This document shows, in pieces, positions 19,412-30,879 of a DNA stretch of 48,030 nt. The stretch's first letter is position 1. Every line of letters begins with the position of its first letter. This stretch comes from Calocera cornea HHB12733 (lineage: Eukaryota; Basidiomycota; Dacrymycetes; Dacrymycetales; Dacrymycetaceae). The notes beneath the pieces are model-generated. The model was not told where the DNA came from and did no database searches. It worked only from the letters and a program-made list of their open reading frames with translations. The stretch spans positions 1 to 48,030 of the forward strand of contig KV424100.1 in the NCBI GenBank assembly GCA_001632435.1, given 5' to 3'. Made by a program: the position numbers and the translations under genes.

Positions 19412-20810
19412 CTACGACTCAGCCTCCGCCTCAGGCTCGGCTTCAGGCTCGGCTCCAGGCTCAGCTCCAGGCTCAGCTGCTGCCTTGCGTCCTCGTTTGC
19501 GCTTCTGACCAGATGGGGAAGGTTTGGCTGCTTTCTTCTTCCTAGCTTTTGGTGAAGGCGTCTTCGGCTCCGCATTGTCAAGCGCGGCATTGGCTCCTGT
19601 GGCTGGCATGGGAGGCTGTGGCATACCAGGAGGCGGCATGGGAGGCGAATGCATCGGCCCATACATGAGCGGATAGGGCTGCCCGTTCGGCTGCGGAAAT
19701 CCTTGCAGAACCGGGAGCGCATTCATGATCGCGGCCGCCGTCAAGGCATTGCCCTCAAGCGCTGCAACAGGAGGGTACGAAGAAGGCGCTGGCATTGGTA
19801 CAGGTGGAGGTGAGTCAGACAGCCGGGGGAGAGTCAAGGACGTAGGTGGGACAACAGCGGCCAGAGCTTGAGGGGCAGAGTGGGCATCAGGCTGCTGAGC
19901 ATTGACAGGGCTAGCGCTGGCGCCTTGGCTGGTGGCGTCAGACTTGCGAGCTCGCTTCCTTGGATTCTTCTCAGAATCTTCGCCCAGGCCAAGCGCTTGG
20001 AGAGACTTCCTGCCAGGGCCACGAGTACGCCTTTTCTGGTCGTAATTGCATTCTTCACTGTAACGCACACAAACCGAGCATTTGGGCTGCTCGCCATTGC
20101 AGCGGAGCTTGCGACGACGGCTGCAGAGATCTGATCAGTGAGAGGTCTGTGACTCTTTAGTAGCCACATACCAGTAGCTGCAAGCAATGAAGACTTTATC
20201 GGTTACTGTCTTGCGGGGTCGAGAAGGGGTCCCAGCGCCAGTGTCGGCTCCCTGCGGTGGTGCGGCCAACCCAATGTGCGACGGTGCCATGTATTGGTGG
20301 CCCATAGACATCGGAGGACCACCAGGCATCGGCCTGCTTCCAGGCGGTATAGGCGCGGCATAGTATTGGGGCATCATCGGCGTTCCACCGGGGCCAACTG
20401 GCATGTATGCAGGGTAGTACGCTCCTCCAGGACCAGGGTAGCCCCACGCAGCCGCCATGCCCTGTTGGGCAGCCAGCTGCGCCGAGGTCACCCCGAACTG
20501 CGCCATATACTGGGCATATGCGCGCCTGGCCTCCTCAGCTTGCTGCCCATAGGTGATCGAATACTGGTAAGCTTGAGAGTTTGCTAATGAAGAGAGGGGC
20601 AAATAACCCCGTCAGTCTCCGCGTCGACGGGAGAAAAGGAGGCATCTTACACCCCGCTGCCGGCTGTCCGACGCCTTTCGCCTGTTTCTTTGTCACCTCC
20701 TGTGCAACTTGCTCCTCATCGGCCTCCTGGCTGTCGTCCTCGCTCTGCTCGACCGTCTCGGGCCTGGCCGGCTTATCGCGCACGGCAGTCTTCTTCGGTG
20801 AGGTAGACAT
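19412..20810 (-). CDS. Zn2Cys6 zinc-cluster protein with acidic repeat tail
   Basis: Probable DNA-binding protein. Minus-strand exons 20810-20651, 20583-20172 and 20120-19412 join in frame to 426 aa. The first intron uses the GTAAGA donor; the GTGTAA three bases earlier breaks the frame. The N-terminus is acidic and Gln/Glu-rich, then comes a Gly/Pro/Tyr/Met-rich stretch. The zinc cluster has Cys at about 188, 191, 198, 205, 208 and 215 ([17 protein letters not shown]), again with the intron inside the second cysteine codon. After it come a basic RKRARKS-type motif, a long Pro-rich part with [13 protein letters not shown] (compare MYGPAPVPVPPP in the neighbour), Lys-rich AT-hook-like or nuclear-localisation stretches ([19 protein letters not shown]) and a tail of repeated Glu-Pro-Gly-Ala units. 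No fungal_trans domain is present. Confidence 0.85.
19432..19480. repeat. 12-bp tandem repeat encoding AEPG/AEPE units
   Basis: About four copies of a 12-bp unit (CAGGCTCGGCTT/C type on the plus strand). It encodes the acidic C-terminal tail of the zinc-cluster protein; copy number could vary between alleles. Confidence 0.75.
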
Positions 20811-22012
20811 GATCGTCAGTGGTGAGAGCGAGCGCTGATTCGGGGTCTCTGTTCAGATTACTTTTGCATCCGACAGGGCCCCCGAACGCAGGTTCGCCCT
20901 CTAAACTCCGCCTGTTCTTCGTTGACGCGCAGCCCATCGCGGTTTTGCCTAAATCAGTACAAGCCATTCTTGCATCGCTCCCGCTCAATGGAACCGAACA
21001 GCCCTATAACAGTCAACCTTGACCTCGTATGCTCTACTCCGTTATTGGTGCTGCAATGATGTTCAGAATGAGCAATGCTAGGTGGTCGAGCGGCCAGCAG
21101 GAAAAGACGCTCTACGCGCGCTTCTTCATCTTATCCTCTTCCATCGGCTCTTTGGTTGTATCAAGCCTAGAACAACCGAAATCTTCGATCTCACTCTGGT
21201 TTGTTTCTGCGTTCATATACTTGGAGCACCTGGCCAATGTCTTGTAATATTTTAGCCAGCTGTCGATGAACCGGAGATCGACAACCTCGTCAACATCAAG
21301 ATTGACTCATTTTGGAGAACATTAGAGTCATCGGCTAACTCTCGGGCAGAAGTACGCTGCGGCTTCGTGACGCTAGTCGTTACCTTGTTGACACGGCCGT
21401 GCAGATGGTGATTATCTTCTCGGAGAAGCGGACGAAGAAGAGTTGGTTCTCCAGCAATGAAGAAGAGATCCCTTGGGAGAAATGGTATGACCCAGCACAA
21501 CATGCTGCAGTCGTTATGCTGATTATCATGCAGGGTTATCGATGCACAACTGGCCACAAGAACGGAACCTTCCCAACGCAACAGTCCCTCAAACTCCACA
21601 ACGCGCCTGTATCTTCAACGATGCATGCAACGCGTCCTGGAGCATGTGGATGAGAAGCGCGACGCGGTACCGCCAATCCAGACTCAGACATTGTCGCCTT
21701 TCCCCATGTCTATTACCGTCAATCGGGTCCCCTCTGCAGACCCGAGAAGTCAGCCGGCAGGGGTACGGGGGTACGGCCGCTAGTAGTAGCAGTTCCGGCT
21801 TATCGCCTACCTACGGGTGGTCGTCGTTGTACTTCTATCACGTTGTATCATTGCCGCATATCTAGAATCATGCACCTGTTGCAGTCAAAAACGCAGAGAC
21901 CAGTCGTGGGGTTCTGCTATGGTGCGGCTTGCTGTTGCCGTGACATTCGTGAAACGTATGTAAAGCTCCAGAATACAACGGCAACGGCGGAAGGAACCAT
22001 GTGTCAATTCTA
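20811..22012. other. Gap, no gene supported
   Basis: About 1.2 kb between the start of the 426-aa zinc-cluster gene and the 3' end of TEL2. Open frames on both strands (for example 21399-21653 +, 21252-21599 -) overlap, have no recognisable protein character and lack consistent splice joins. Confidence 0.4.
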
Positions 22013-25000
22013 TTACATTCCCGAAATCATAGAGCCCCGCCATTTATCTAGAAGGTCGTGCACCTTCAGGACCAATGAAGCAGCGACGCGCTCTAGATTG
22101 CTTCCCCCAACGCTTCCTGCACCATCCAAACGAATGCCCTTCTCTTCGTTCTCGAACAGTGTCCTCGCCCAGTCTCCGACTGCGAAGAGTGCACGGGCAT
22201 GTTCCATGGCAAGCGTTCGCCCTCCATCTAGTTCGGCCGATGTATCTATGATTATCAATGCCACCTGTGCCGAGTACGCAACCACGTCCGCTCTTTGTTT
22301 GTTCTGGCTGTCCGATTGTGCAGCGGTGGTCAAGGCGCGACTTCCGACCGTAACCGCCAGTTCAAGGACTTCGGGCGCAAGGATTGCCAGATACGCTGGC
22401 GAGAATCGGGCAGCATCCATGAGTACACCCAGTGTAGCCAGAATTTGTCCCAACATCAGAGGGCTTAGAACCATGCCTGTGCCGGCGCCGCGATATCGGT
22501 TCGCCGCGTAAGCCGTCCGCTGCTCACGGGTTTGCTCGTCTCGCAAATAGAGCCAGAAGCGATTGACGAAGGGCATTATGAAGAACTCGGCCGCAACATC
22601 CTTGAAAGTCGTTGAAGAAGCTCGAGCAATCGGTGTATGCACATCTGTCACTGGCCTGGAAGTCTTGTGGATCCGAAGATGCCTTTCCCGAGCGATGGCC
22701 GGCACATGACTTTCAGCTGTACTAGCCTGCTTGTCGATGACAAGCCTGGTGATGCCTTCTATTGTCTTCTGAATAGGAGTTTGATCCTCCATCGCGATCA
22801 ATTTTGCATGCTTAGCTGGAGGAAGTTGCTTTGACGGAAACGCAGCTTGTTGCGACGCAGGGGTTTCGAGTGCTGCCAGTTGACGTGCTCCTCGCGCTAG
22901 AGCGGTTAGCATGGCGGAACGTTGGGCGACAGAGTACTGATGGTTGAAGAACTGCTCAATGATGGTCCTGAGAAATGTGTAAGCGGCTTCGAAGAGGATG
23001 AAGAGGGTATACATACGGCGCTGCCTTGCGTGGGCAGCACGCGACAAGTGCAATTAGCATCTCTTGCCGATTTTGCTCGAAGTCCGGTAGGCTAAAGTCA
23101 TCCTGCAGTCCGATTGTTGCATGGGTGAGATCCACAGCGTTCTCATCTGCTGGAAGCATGAGTGCCTGTCAACACGTCCTTACCCATGCACGTACCGAGC
23201 TCAGTGCCATAATTCTTCTTCCTCGTAATGAGAGCTACTGCCGAGGACAAGGCAACCTGCACTTTCTCGGCCTCTTTCGAGTCGTGCAACAGCTTGCCAA
23301 GATCTGTAAGATAGACTGGTACAGGCACCTTCTTCTTCTTCGGATTGTTCAAGGTAGGGTCTTTCTCAATTTCCTCGAGTTCCTCCTTTGTCGGTGAAGG
23401 TGAACGTGAGTAATCTTGCGGTGACTCGTACCCGGCAAGGGAATCGTCGTCTGAATCGTAGCTCTCGTTCCACGAGGATTGGTGTATGGAAGAGGTTGAC
23501 TCATGAGACGTCGAGATTACCTCGGGAGTAGCAGACTCTTCGACGAGGGTGCTCTGAGCTTCCTCAAACACAAGATCACCGTCTCCATCACGCTCCTTGA
23601 TAAGGTTTCTCAGTTCCCTACAGAACTCTTTGCCTTCTCCCTCGCCTTCCCACATTTCAGCACCAAAGCTGAGCGTCTTTCCTTCCACTGCGGTGGCAGT
23701 ACTCAAGACTTCAGCGGCGAGGAGCCCAAGTCGGCGGATTGATGGATCGGGATGCTCCATGTAAGCGGTGATCGACTGCAGGAAAGACAAGTTCCGCGAA
23801 AGAGAAACAAGCTCGTCCGACTGGGGAGGGAGGTACGTTATGGCCAGCAACAGCATAACAGTCATGTCTACGATATGAATGAGAAACAACGTGGTTGGTA
23901 TCGAGCGAATACATACATTGGTGTTTACTTCGAGTGGAATGCTTGATGAAAACCGGATCAGACCAGATCTGAAGGACAGCTCTGGCAAGAGCCTCGATCG
24001 CTGGACATCTATCAGTATCGGGAGGGTTCTCGCTGGGTGGTACATACACTCCAAGTCGACTGTGTTGCTATTCATCAATCCACTCGCCCAGCAGACGATG
24101 ACACGAGCAATTCCGATGTTCCAGTCTGATCGTGTTGACGACACTGTCATCCCGATCACGCTCTCCCACCGATCTCGATCGGACTCCGCCTGCCGCGATA
24201 GTTTTCCGAAGATGCGATATAGCAAGAAGGCAGCTTTTTTGATGGCCTGCCTGACAGATAGTGACGATGATAGACTGGATGGGACAGTCAAGCAGGACAA
24301 ACAGGATCGCAGCACTTGCTGAGCATCCATAGCTGTCAGTGCACCGAGCACCCGCTGCCAGATAAAGGAGTACGACGATGCGGAAGCTCCAGTCACAGAA
24401 TCAGCAGGTACCAGTAGGCGATCCTCCATTGTTTGGAAGTTGGAACTGAAGAAGGCGTATGGTTGAGAACGACACTCCGCAGGAAAGAGGCCAACGCGGA
24501 GGAGCTTCTGTAGCAACAGCGACAATGACTCGATCTGCAGCGTCATTTCTTTTTCTATGAGCCCCATCAGTACATGGCGTTAACAAATATATTACATGCA
24601 TACGGGGCCTTGTCATCGTTGATACTCTATGCAAGAGAGCTTCGGTACCTCGACTGAGCGCTCCGAAGTAGTTCCTGAGTTTCGTCAGTCAGTCGACATC
24701 GTCGAACACGGGATATGAAGGGGCGTACACAGGCAGTAGTGGATCGGGCACTCTCTGACCCCTCTCTCCACAATAGTTAGCAATCTTGGTAGGCGCCCCC
24801 ACTATGTTCTTCACACAGTCGTTCCACAGCAGATCTTGGGTATCCTCATCCAGCCCACCCTCGAAGACTCCACGCTGGAGGCTGTCCACCGAGTACTGCT
24901 CCGACAGCCGACATAGTGTGTCGAGGATGAATTGGAGGGTGGTTTCGGGAAATATTCGGTATTCCTTGCTCGTCCCATGTCTCGATATGGCGTTCAGGAG

Positions 25001-25372
25001 GACGTCGTATGCAGAGAGGGCGGCGAGCGCGTGCTCGGGCGACGATGCCGTCCTCGGAACGAAGTATTGCGCTATCGTTGCCTCCAGACAGCCTTCTTGG
25101 ACGAGCGCATCCTTCCAATCAACAAGGATATGTTCGAGGATGGTGCTTTGAAGGGAGGGTATCCACTTGACGAGGATGACCATCCTCACCTGTGGCGGCG
25201 CTTGGGTCGATGAGCCATACCGCTGCAGACTCGTGTCCAGCAGGCCCAGCAAGTCAAGAGGGAGACATAGAAGTCGAAGGAGTGTATCGACGTCGGGGAT
25301 GGGGGCGGCGAGCTGCTCTCGTGTCTGTCGTAGTTGGGTATAAATACCGGACGAGCTGATCGTGGACAACAT
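22013..25372 (-). CDS. TEL2: Telomere length regulation protein Tel2 (TTT complex)
   Basis: Subunit of the Tel2-Tti1-Tti2 complex, which with Hsp90 helps mature PI3K-like kinases (ATM, ATR, TOR, SMG1 types). Minus-strand exons 25372-24729, 24674-24649, 24554-23196, 23149-23017 and 22967-22013 join in frame to 1038 aa. Exon 2 is a 26-nt microexon giving NYFGALSR. The diagnostic conserved domain lies at about residues 630-750. It shows VPVPVYLTDLGKLLHDSKEA, KKNYGTELADENAVDLTH and EQNRQEMLIALVACCP, then TIIEQFFNHQYSVAQRSAML. The rest is helical-repeat-like, with a Ser/Glu-rich acidic linker near residue 600. A further in-frame 45-nt intron (23868-23912) is likely; removing it gives VYMTVMLLLAITYLPP and 1023 aa. 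Confidence 0.93.
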
Positions 25373-25548
25373 CGGGCAGGCGCATTGAGTGGCGCCCAGG
25401 GACGTTCAGGGACCAGCACATTGCAGGGGAAATAAGCGCTCATTTTCAACGTTGACAAATTACCAAGTTACTGTACATGCATGCTGCTAAAAGAGGGTAA
25501 CACTATGTATCGCTTGATCACTGCGGTGCTCAGATCGCCTATCTCGGA

Positions 25549-28500
25549 CTAATCCAGCTCGCTCAACGACTCCTTCACCCGCTTGACCCGATTCTCAATC
25601 TCATCCAGCGCCTTGAGGATGATCGCGACCTCTTCTTTGGTCGAGATGGTTTCGCCCGGAGGAGACAGCACGATTTGCCCGTTTTGACGCGAAGCGCCAG
25701 CCATCTCCTCCAGGAACACTTTCACCGCCTCGGCGGCGACACTCGCCGCAGCCGTCTTCTCATCCTCTGCCGCAACTCCCGAGGCGCCCGAGCTACCCTG
25801 ACCGCCGTATAAGCCGGAGACTCGTCCGTACTCGGCTTGCCGTAGCTTTGTCAGCTCTTCCCTCGTGGCCGCTTGTCGCAAGCTGAGCAGGGTCCAGACA
25901 TTGCTGACAATAAGGAAGAAGACAACAAGCGCGAGTACGGTCGTCCAGTTCCAGTCCTCGATGATATCGCCAATGAGGTCGATCGCGCCCCAGAAGCTTT
26001 GCTGGGCGACGTTCCCGGTGCCCGTAGCGGTGTCCAGGATCCACTGCAGACCGCGCATGCCGTCGATCTTCGCTCGGTTGTTGCTATGCTCCTTGGGCGA
26101 CACACCGGTAGGCGCGCATAGGATTTCGGGCGGCGGGGTGAGCGGCTCAACTGGCGAAGCTGGGGTGGTGTCTGCGGCGGTCCCTTCCGCGACAAACTCG
26201 CCGCGGTGCTCGGAAATATAGTTGCGCATCGCCTTCTCCAGATCGCGATGATACGTTCGCTGGCCGTCAAGCGCGCTCTTATCGATGATCGCTGAGCAAG
26301 AGTTAGATGACTGTCCCGTGAGCAGAGCCGCACAAACGCACATTTGATGAAGCTCCTCCCCGACCACTCCACCGTCGTGGTGACCAGCACCCTTGTGCTT
26401 GTCGGGCCAGCCCAGGTCAAGCACGTACGCGTCTTGACGGCGAACACGCCTCCGCTGGGCACGTCCGGCGTCTGCGTGGTCGTCATCATCGTGACATAGT
26501 CGTCAAAGTCGACGTAGAGCGTCTCGTCCCTGAGCTCGCACTTTGTCTGCCTCGGCCCGATGGACGCGGTCAGGGGCTTGATGTACGTCATCTGTCGCGA
26601 GAGGAGGTGCGAGCCGGTACTTTCTGGCTTCCAGTCGGATATTTGCAGATCTACAAGCGCTCAGCCTCCGACACGTCCCGATGCTGGACGGGACTGCTCA
26701 CCCTTCAGGCCCTGCTCATCTGTCATGAAATCCTTGACGAAGCCGCTGGCGAACATGAGGTTGTATATGCTCTCGAGCGTGCCGGGGAACGCCGCGTCCA
26801 TGCAGACCTCGCTGTAGTGCTCCCCGCGCTTCGAGCACGCGCACTGCGTCGCCCTGTGCGGCTTGATGTGCGAATACGCGCGCTTCGAGGTGGGGTGATG
26901 CAGGTGGTGCGACATCGAGCCCGGCGTGGGTGACCGTGCATTTCCAACCGTCTTCGAGTTGGCAGGTGTGGGAGTGAGGACATCGCTAGGGTTCGGCGGG
27001 CTGCCAGCAGCAGCGGTCTGCACGTGGTCTTCCGGACCATGTGACTTGCTCAGCTGCGACTCGTAGTCCATGTCGCTGTCGTCGTCCTCGAGCAGGCTGC
27101 CTTCTCGGTAGCTATTCCCCGCGCTTTCGGCGCCGGGGCGCGAGAGCCGCCAGACGTTCATCATGACGTCATACGTCGTGTCGCGGGAGAGGAAGCTGGC
27201 GAAGGTGTACTTGGTGTCGTTGGTGGTGGTGATGCCGATGGCGTTGGGGATGACAAAGGCCGTCATCTTCTTCTCCAGTTGGACAATAGAATGGAAGGGG
27301 ATTACAAACTGATCGCCATGTCAACAACGGTGCCTTCCGAGGAACGCACGAACACTCACGTTGGTGATCCAGCCAAAGATGTTGGCGTGGAACGATGCAT
27401 GGTTCTCGGAGATGTACAACCGTCCTTGGATAAGAATCTCTCGCTGCAGAGCACACCCATAGTCTAGTGGCAATCAGCATATACCTTCCGAAAAAAAAAA
27501 ACCGGACACGCACCTTCGATCAGATAATCGTCCTGGCCAACCTCGGGAAATAGGTCGTGGAAATCCTGCTGCCTCTTCATGCTGGCGACCGCAAAGCCGG
27601 TGATGCTCGGGATGTCCTCGTCCTCCAGCTCCATGCTGAGCGCATCGGGGGAAAGGTCGTCATCGTCGCCGTCCTCCGAGCCGGAGAGGGACTGCGATCG
27701 CGTGCGGTAGTGCCGGGACGAGGGCGGGCGGAGCGAGTTGGTCGGCGAGGAGACGGCGGTGCTCGAGTTGGTGTTGGTGGATGCCGAGGGAGGGGACACT
27801 ACGGGAGGAGGGGCTCCGCCCATCCCTGCTGACAGGTTAAGGCTGGACGACGCGAGCGCGGCGATGCCCATGTTTGAGTTTGCGGACGTGCCGCGCTTGC
27901 GGGTCGTGTTCGGGGCGCTGGCCGACTGGGACGGGCGGCGCCAAGCCTTTGATTCCTTTGTAGAGGACTGCGAGCGGCGGGAGGAGGACCGGCTGAGCGC
28001 GCTGGTCGACGCCGAGTTCTGCATGTACGGACCGCCGGACGTCGGCGGCAGGGACGGGTCATAGTGGTTCGTCGGCGGCGGGGAGATGGCGCTGAACGGC
28101 GTCGCCACCTCTGTGGCGGACATGGTGCTGCTTGTGGAGGCGGAGAGCGGGGGCGGCTGGACAGAGACGGACGAGGCGATCGAGGCGTTTCGCTGCCTCG
28201 GCGGCAGGGGCGGCGGCTGGAGCGGGGAGGCGGGTATCGATATGGAGGATGCTCTCGAGCGGGATGACCTGGATTTTGTCGAGCTGAGGGAAAACGAGGT
28301 CGAGGACGGGGTGAGGGCGCCGCCCGCTGTTGCGAGCGGGGCTGCGGCTGGCTGGGCGATCGGGGTCGGATTATCGTCCGCCCAATTATCCGGGGTTGCG
28401 TTCTCCAGCTTTTTCTTGAGCGAGCCGGGGAAGATGTTTGACAGCCTCCGGGACGTCTTCGAGAGGGTGCTTTCGGGCGAGTCGTCGATCGGGTTGAGGG

Positions 28501-28837
28501 AGGTGCGAGAGGTGGACGGGGACGGGCTCGGGGATCGTCCTCTTGATCTGTTTGATGTGGAGGAAGCGATGGAGGCGACCCTGCTGAGCCTGCTACCGTA
28601 GGCCGAGGATGCGGGACTTGCAGGCGGATGGCTGAGGTGTCCCTGGTCGTCCTGCACGGTGACGGTGAAGGTAGGCCCGGCGGTGGGGTGGTCGTCGGTG
28701 TTGTTGTGTGCGGAATCGCCCGTCGAAACGGCGCTGTTGGGGGCGGTGTTGTCTGAGGTCCACGCGGGAGGACCCTCGGCGGCGTCGTTGAGATTGGCCG
28801 TGGAGGGCGTCACCCCGCGAGAGAATATGGAGGGCAT
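25549..28837 (-). CDS. LAM/Ysp2-type sterol transfer protein (GRAM-VASt-TM)
   Basis: Membrane-anchored protein of ER-plasma membrane contact sites, which in yeast (Ysp1/Ysp2/Sip3 group) and animals (GRAMD1) moves sterol between membranes. Minus-strand exons 28837-27514, 27463-27360, 27308-26702, 26650-26342 and 26291-25549 close in frame to 1028 aa. Residues 1-420 are Ser/Pro-rich and disordered. The GRAM domain follows at about 425-535 (IEDYGCALQREILIQGRLYI, HANIFGW, VIPFHSIVQLEKKMTAFVIP). Next come an acidic linker and the VASt domain at about 645-820 (FPGTLESIYNLMFASGFVKD, RQMTYIKPLTASIGPRQTK, VEWSGRSFIKSIIDK). One transmembrane helix lies near residue 897 (WNWTTVLALVVFFLIVSNVW), and a short coiled-coil-like C-terminus ends the protein. 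There is no BAR or PH domain at the N-terminus, so the Ysp2/Lam4 layout fits best. Confidence 0.93.
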
Positions 28838-29552
28838 GGAATGGTGTCAATCCCGTCTTCCGCCCTTCTGCACACGTTGCTGGCTGTTCTTGACAAGGAG
28901 CAGCGAGCGTTATGCCCCTCACCTCGCTCACGAGTTGCGTCACGATGATGCTGCCACTCGCTTGCCCTCTGCTGCGGGGGCCCAAACATGCTTCCGCAAC
29001 CGCCTCGTGCCCCGTTCCTGACAGGCCGGCCAGTGGCGGTCCCGAAGCTTCTGCCAATAGCCCACCTCAATTCTAGTTTGTGAAGGATAGTTTGTAGGAG
29101 CTCGGCTGATTCGGCAGAGGCGGAGGAAAATCGGACTCAAACGTACGAACGCGCACAACTGTTTGTGTCCTGTTTGTGCCAGGCGGTTTGTGAGTGGGTG
29201 TGAGAAGGCCTGGAGCGCCAAGAACGATGTAGCCATGGAAACACATACAACCCCATGGTCCAAAAAAGCGGGCCGAACATCCCATGTCAATCCCTTGCTT
29301 CTCTGAGGTTCACGAACTGCAAAAGCGACGGAGCTTTACGTTCGTGGTTTGTAGGCAGTTTGTGACAAAAGAAGCACGGAGAGCGATCAGACCCCGGACA
29401 CTTGCACCCTGTACCACATGGTTCGCCTCTACAAACTGGCTCACGAACTAGAATTGAGATGGGCTAATAAGGGCTCACAAACGCGTCCACTCTGACTCCG
29501 ACTCCGACTCCGGCGGCTTCATGAACAAAGCACAACTCTACTAGTACTTATC
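28838..29552. promoter_or_regulatory. Divergent promoter with a GTTTGT[AG] motif array
   Basis: 715 bp between divergently transcribed genes (LAM-type on minus, EI24-like on plus). GTTTGTG/A occurs seven times on plus (29076, 29090, 29161, 29172, 29186, 29347, 29358) and twice on minus (29430, 29476). GTTCACGAAC-like near-palindromes also occur around 29309 and 29441. This density suggests a transcription factor binding array. No TATA box is evident. Confidence 0.55.
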
Positions 29553-30785
29553 ATGCCCCAGGAGCTCCTTACCTTCCCCCCAGCCTACTGCCTCGTCGGC
29601 CTATACAGACTCCTCACAGACCCTAAAGTCCGCACCCCCGTCTGGGACAAGTGCAGGCATGCCGTCCGCAGGGGCGTCATCGTCGCGGCCGTGTGGGTGC
29701 GCCTGAATCCTCCCGGTGTGCCTGGCCCGCCGACCTGACCTCCATTACTACCGCCCCAGTCCGTCCTCACGTGGCCATTTCAAAGGGCCTATGTCGAATG
29801 GTTTCTCGTAAAGTGTGTCACACCGGAACCTGGCTGTAGAAGTGACTCATGCCGTCGCAGAACTCCAAAGTTCACCAGCATGTCCACACCCACCCTGCTG
29901 GGGTACCCCCTCCCCCTCCACATCTCCCCCGTAACCTGTAAGTCCCTTCCTCTGGCAGACCGGCGCGCCCCGCGCTGAACACGCTGGTATGGATCAGGGG
30001 CGACGCTCCTCGTCCTGTCCACGCAATCGGACCTCATCCTCTGGTTCTTCCTGCGCAAGAACCTGCGCATCGCCCGCGCGCGCGCGTACGACCTCACCCT
30101 CCTCTCGCGGAACAAGCCGGCCGAGTTCTGGGGGACCTACGTCGAGGAGTGGCAGGAGCCGCCTGCCCTTCCGGAAAGGGAGGGCGGGCTCAGGCTCAGG
30201 TTCATCGATCTGGCCAGTTCGCGCGTGGGCGCAATCGTCCTGCGACAAGGTACGTTCCGTCAGCCGCCGGCTAGGCGCGCGCTCACAGCCACGCTTCGCA
30301 GCCATCGTCTTCCCGCTCATTGCGCTCTCTCCGCTCCTCTCGCTCCTGGTCAGCGCCGCCCTCCGCGCCCTCTCGACCGCCAAAACGCTGCACACGCCCT
30401 ACTTCACGCAGAAGCACATGTCCCCCGCCCAGGTCGCCGTCTTCATGCAGGAGCGCACGTGGGACTACAGGAGCTTCGGCTTCGTCGCCGCGCTGTTTGA
30501 GCGGATCCCGTTCGTGGGCATCCTGTTGAGCGTGAGTAATCGGGTTGGCGCGGCTATGTGGGCGTTTGGTACGTCCCCCGGAGGCTGCGCTTCGAGGCGC
30601 GCTGTGGGCTGATGTTGGGAGTAGATTTGGAGAAGCGCCAGGAGAGGTTCCGGAAGGGCGAGCTCAAGCCCGTCGAGCGGCCAAAGGAGACGCTGTCCGA
30701 AGGAACGGAGGTAGGGAGCAGCACCGCGCGCGAGGCTTACGGGACAGAGACGGACATCGACTCCATGGCTGGCCAATGGAAATAG
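29553..30785 (+). CDS. EI24/RRT8-like multi-pass membrane protein
   Basis: Integral membrane protein of the EI24-domain group that includes the yeast outer spore wall/lipid droplet protein Rrt8; the biochemical role is unknown. Six exons join in frame to 317 aa: 29553-29696, 29760-29812, 29861-29937, 29998-30249, 30302-30568 and 30625-30785. Hydrophobic segments include the N-terminal FPPAYCLVGLYRLL, GVIVAAVW, ATLLVLSTQSDLILWFFL and AIVFPLIALSPLLSLLVSAA. The family signature is in exon 5 and its junction: QKHMSPAQVAVFM, then ERTWDYRSFGFVAALFERIP, then SNRVGAAMWAFDLE. A GTGAGT sequence at 30531 lies inside this conserved region and must be a decoy donor. The C-terminus is charged and hydrophilic. 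It shares the divergent promoter at 28838-29552 with the LAM-type gene. Confidence 0.82.
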
Positions 30786-30879
30786 ACTGCAATAGCATCT
30801 GATCTGTAAGATACGCACAACCCCATAGCATTGACCATTGATACTGTATCACTATCTCCCCGCCCTGCCCTGCCCATGC

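Noticed and set aside
21843..22511. 222-codon plus-strand frame
   Set aside because: It lies opposite the last exon of TEL2, which has clear family character and correct phase.
28086..28601. 171-codon plus-strand frame
   Set aside because: Shadow of the Ser/Pro-rich first exon of the LAM-type gene.
30531..30568. GTGAGT at 30531 as the end of exon 5 in the EI24-like gene
   Set aside because: The following residues SNRVGAAMWAF are a conserved family motif, so the donor at 30569 is used instead.
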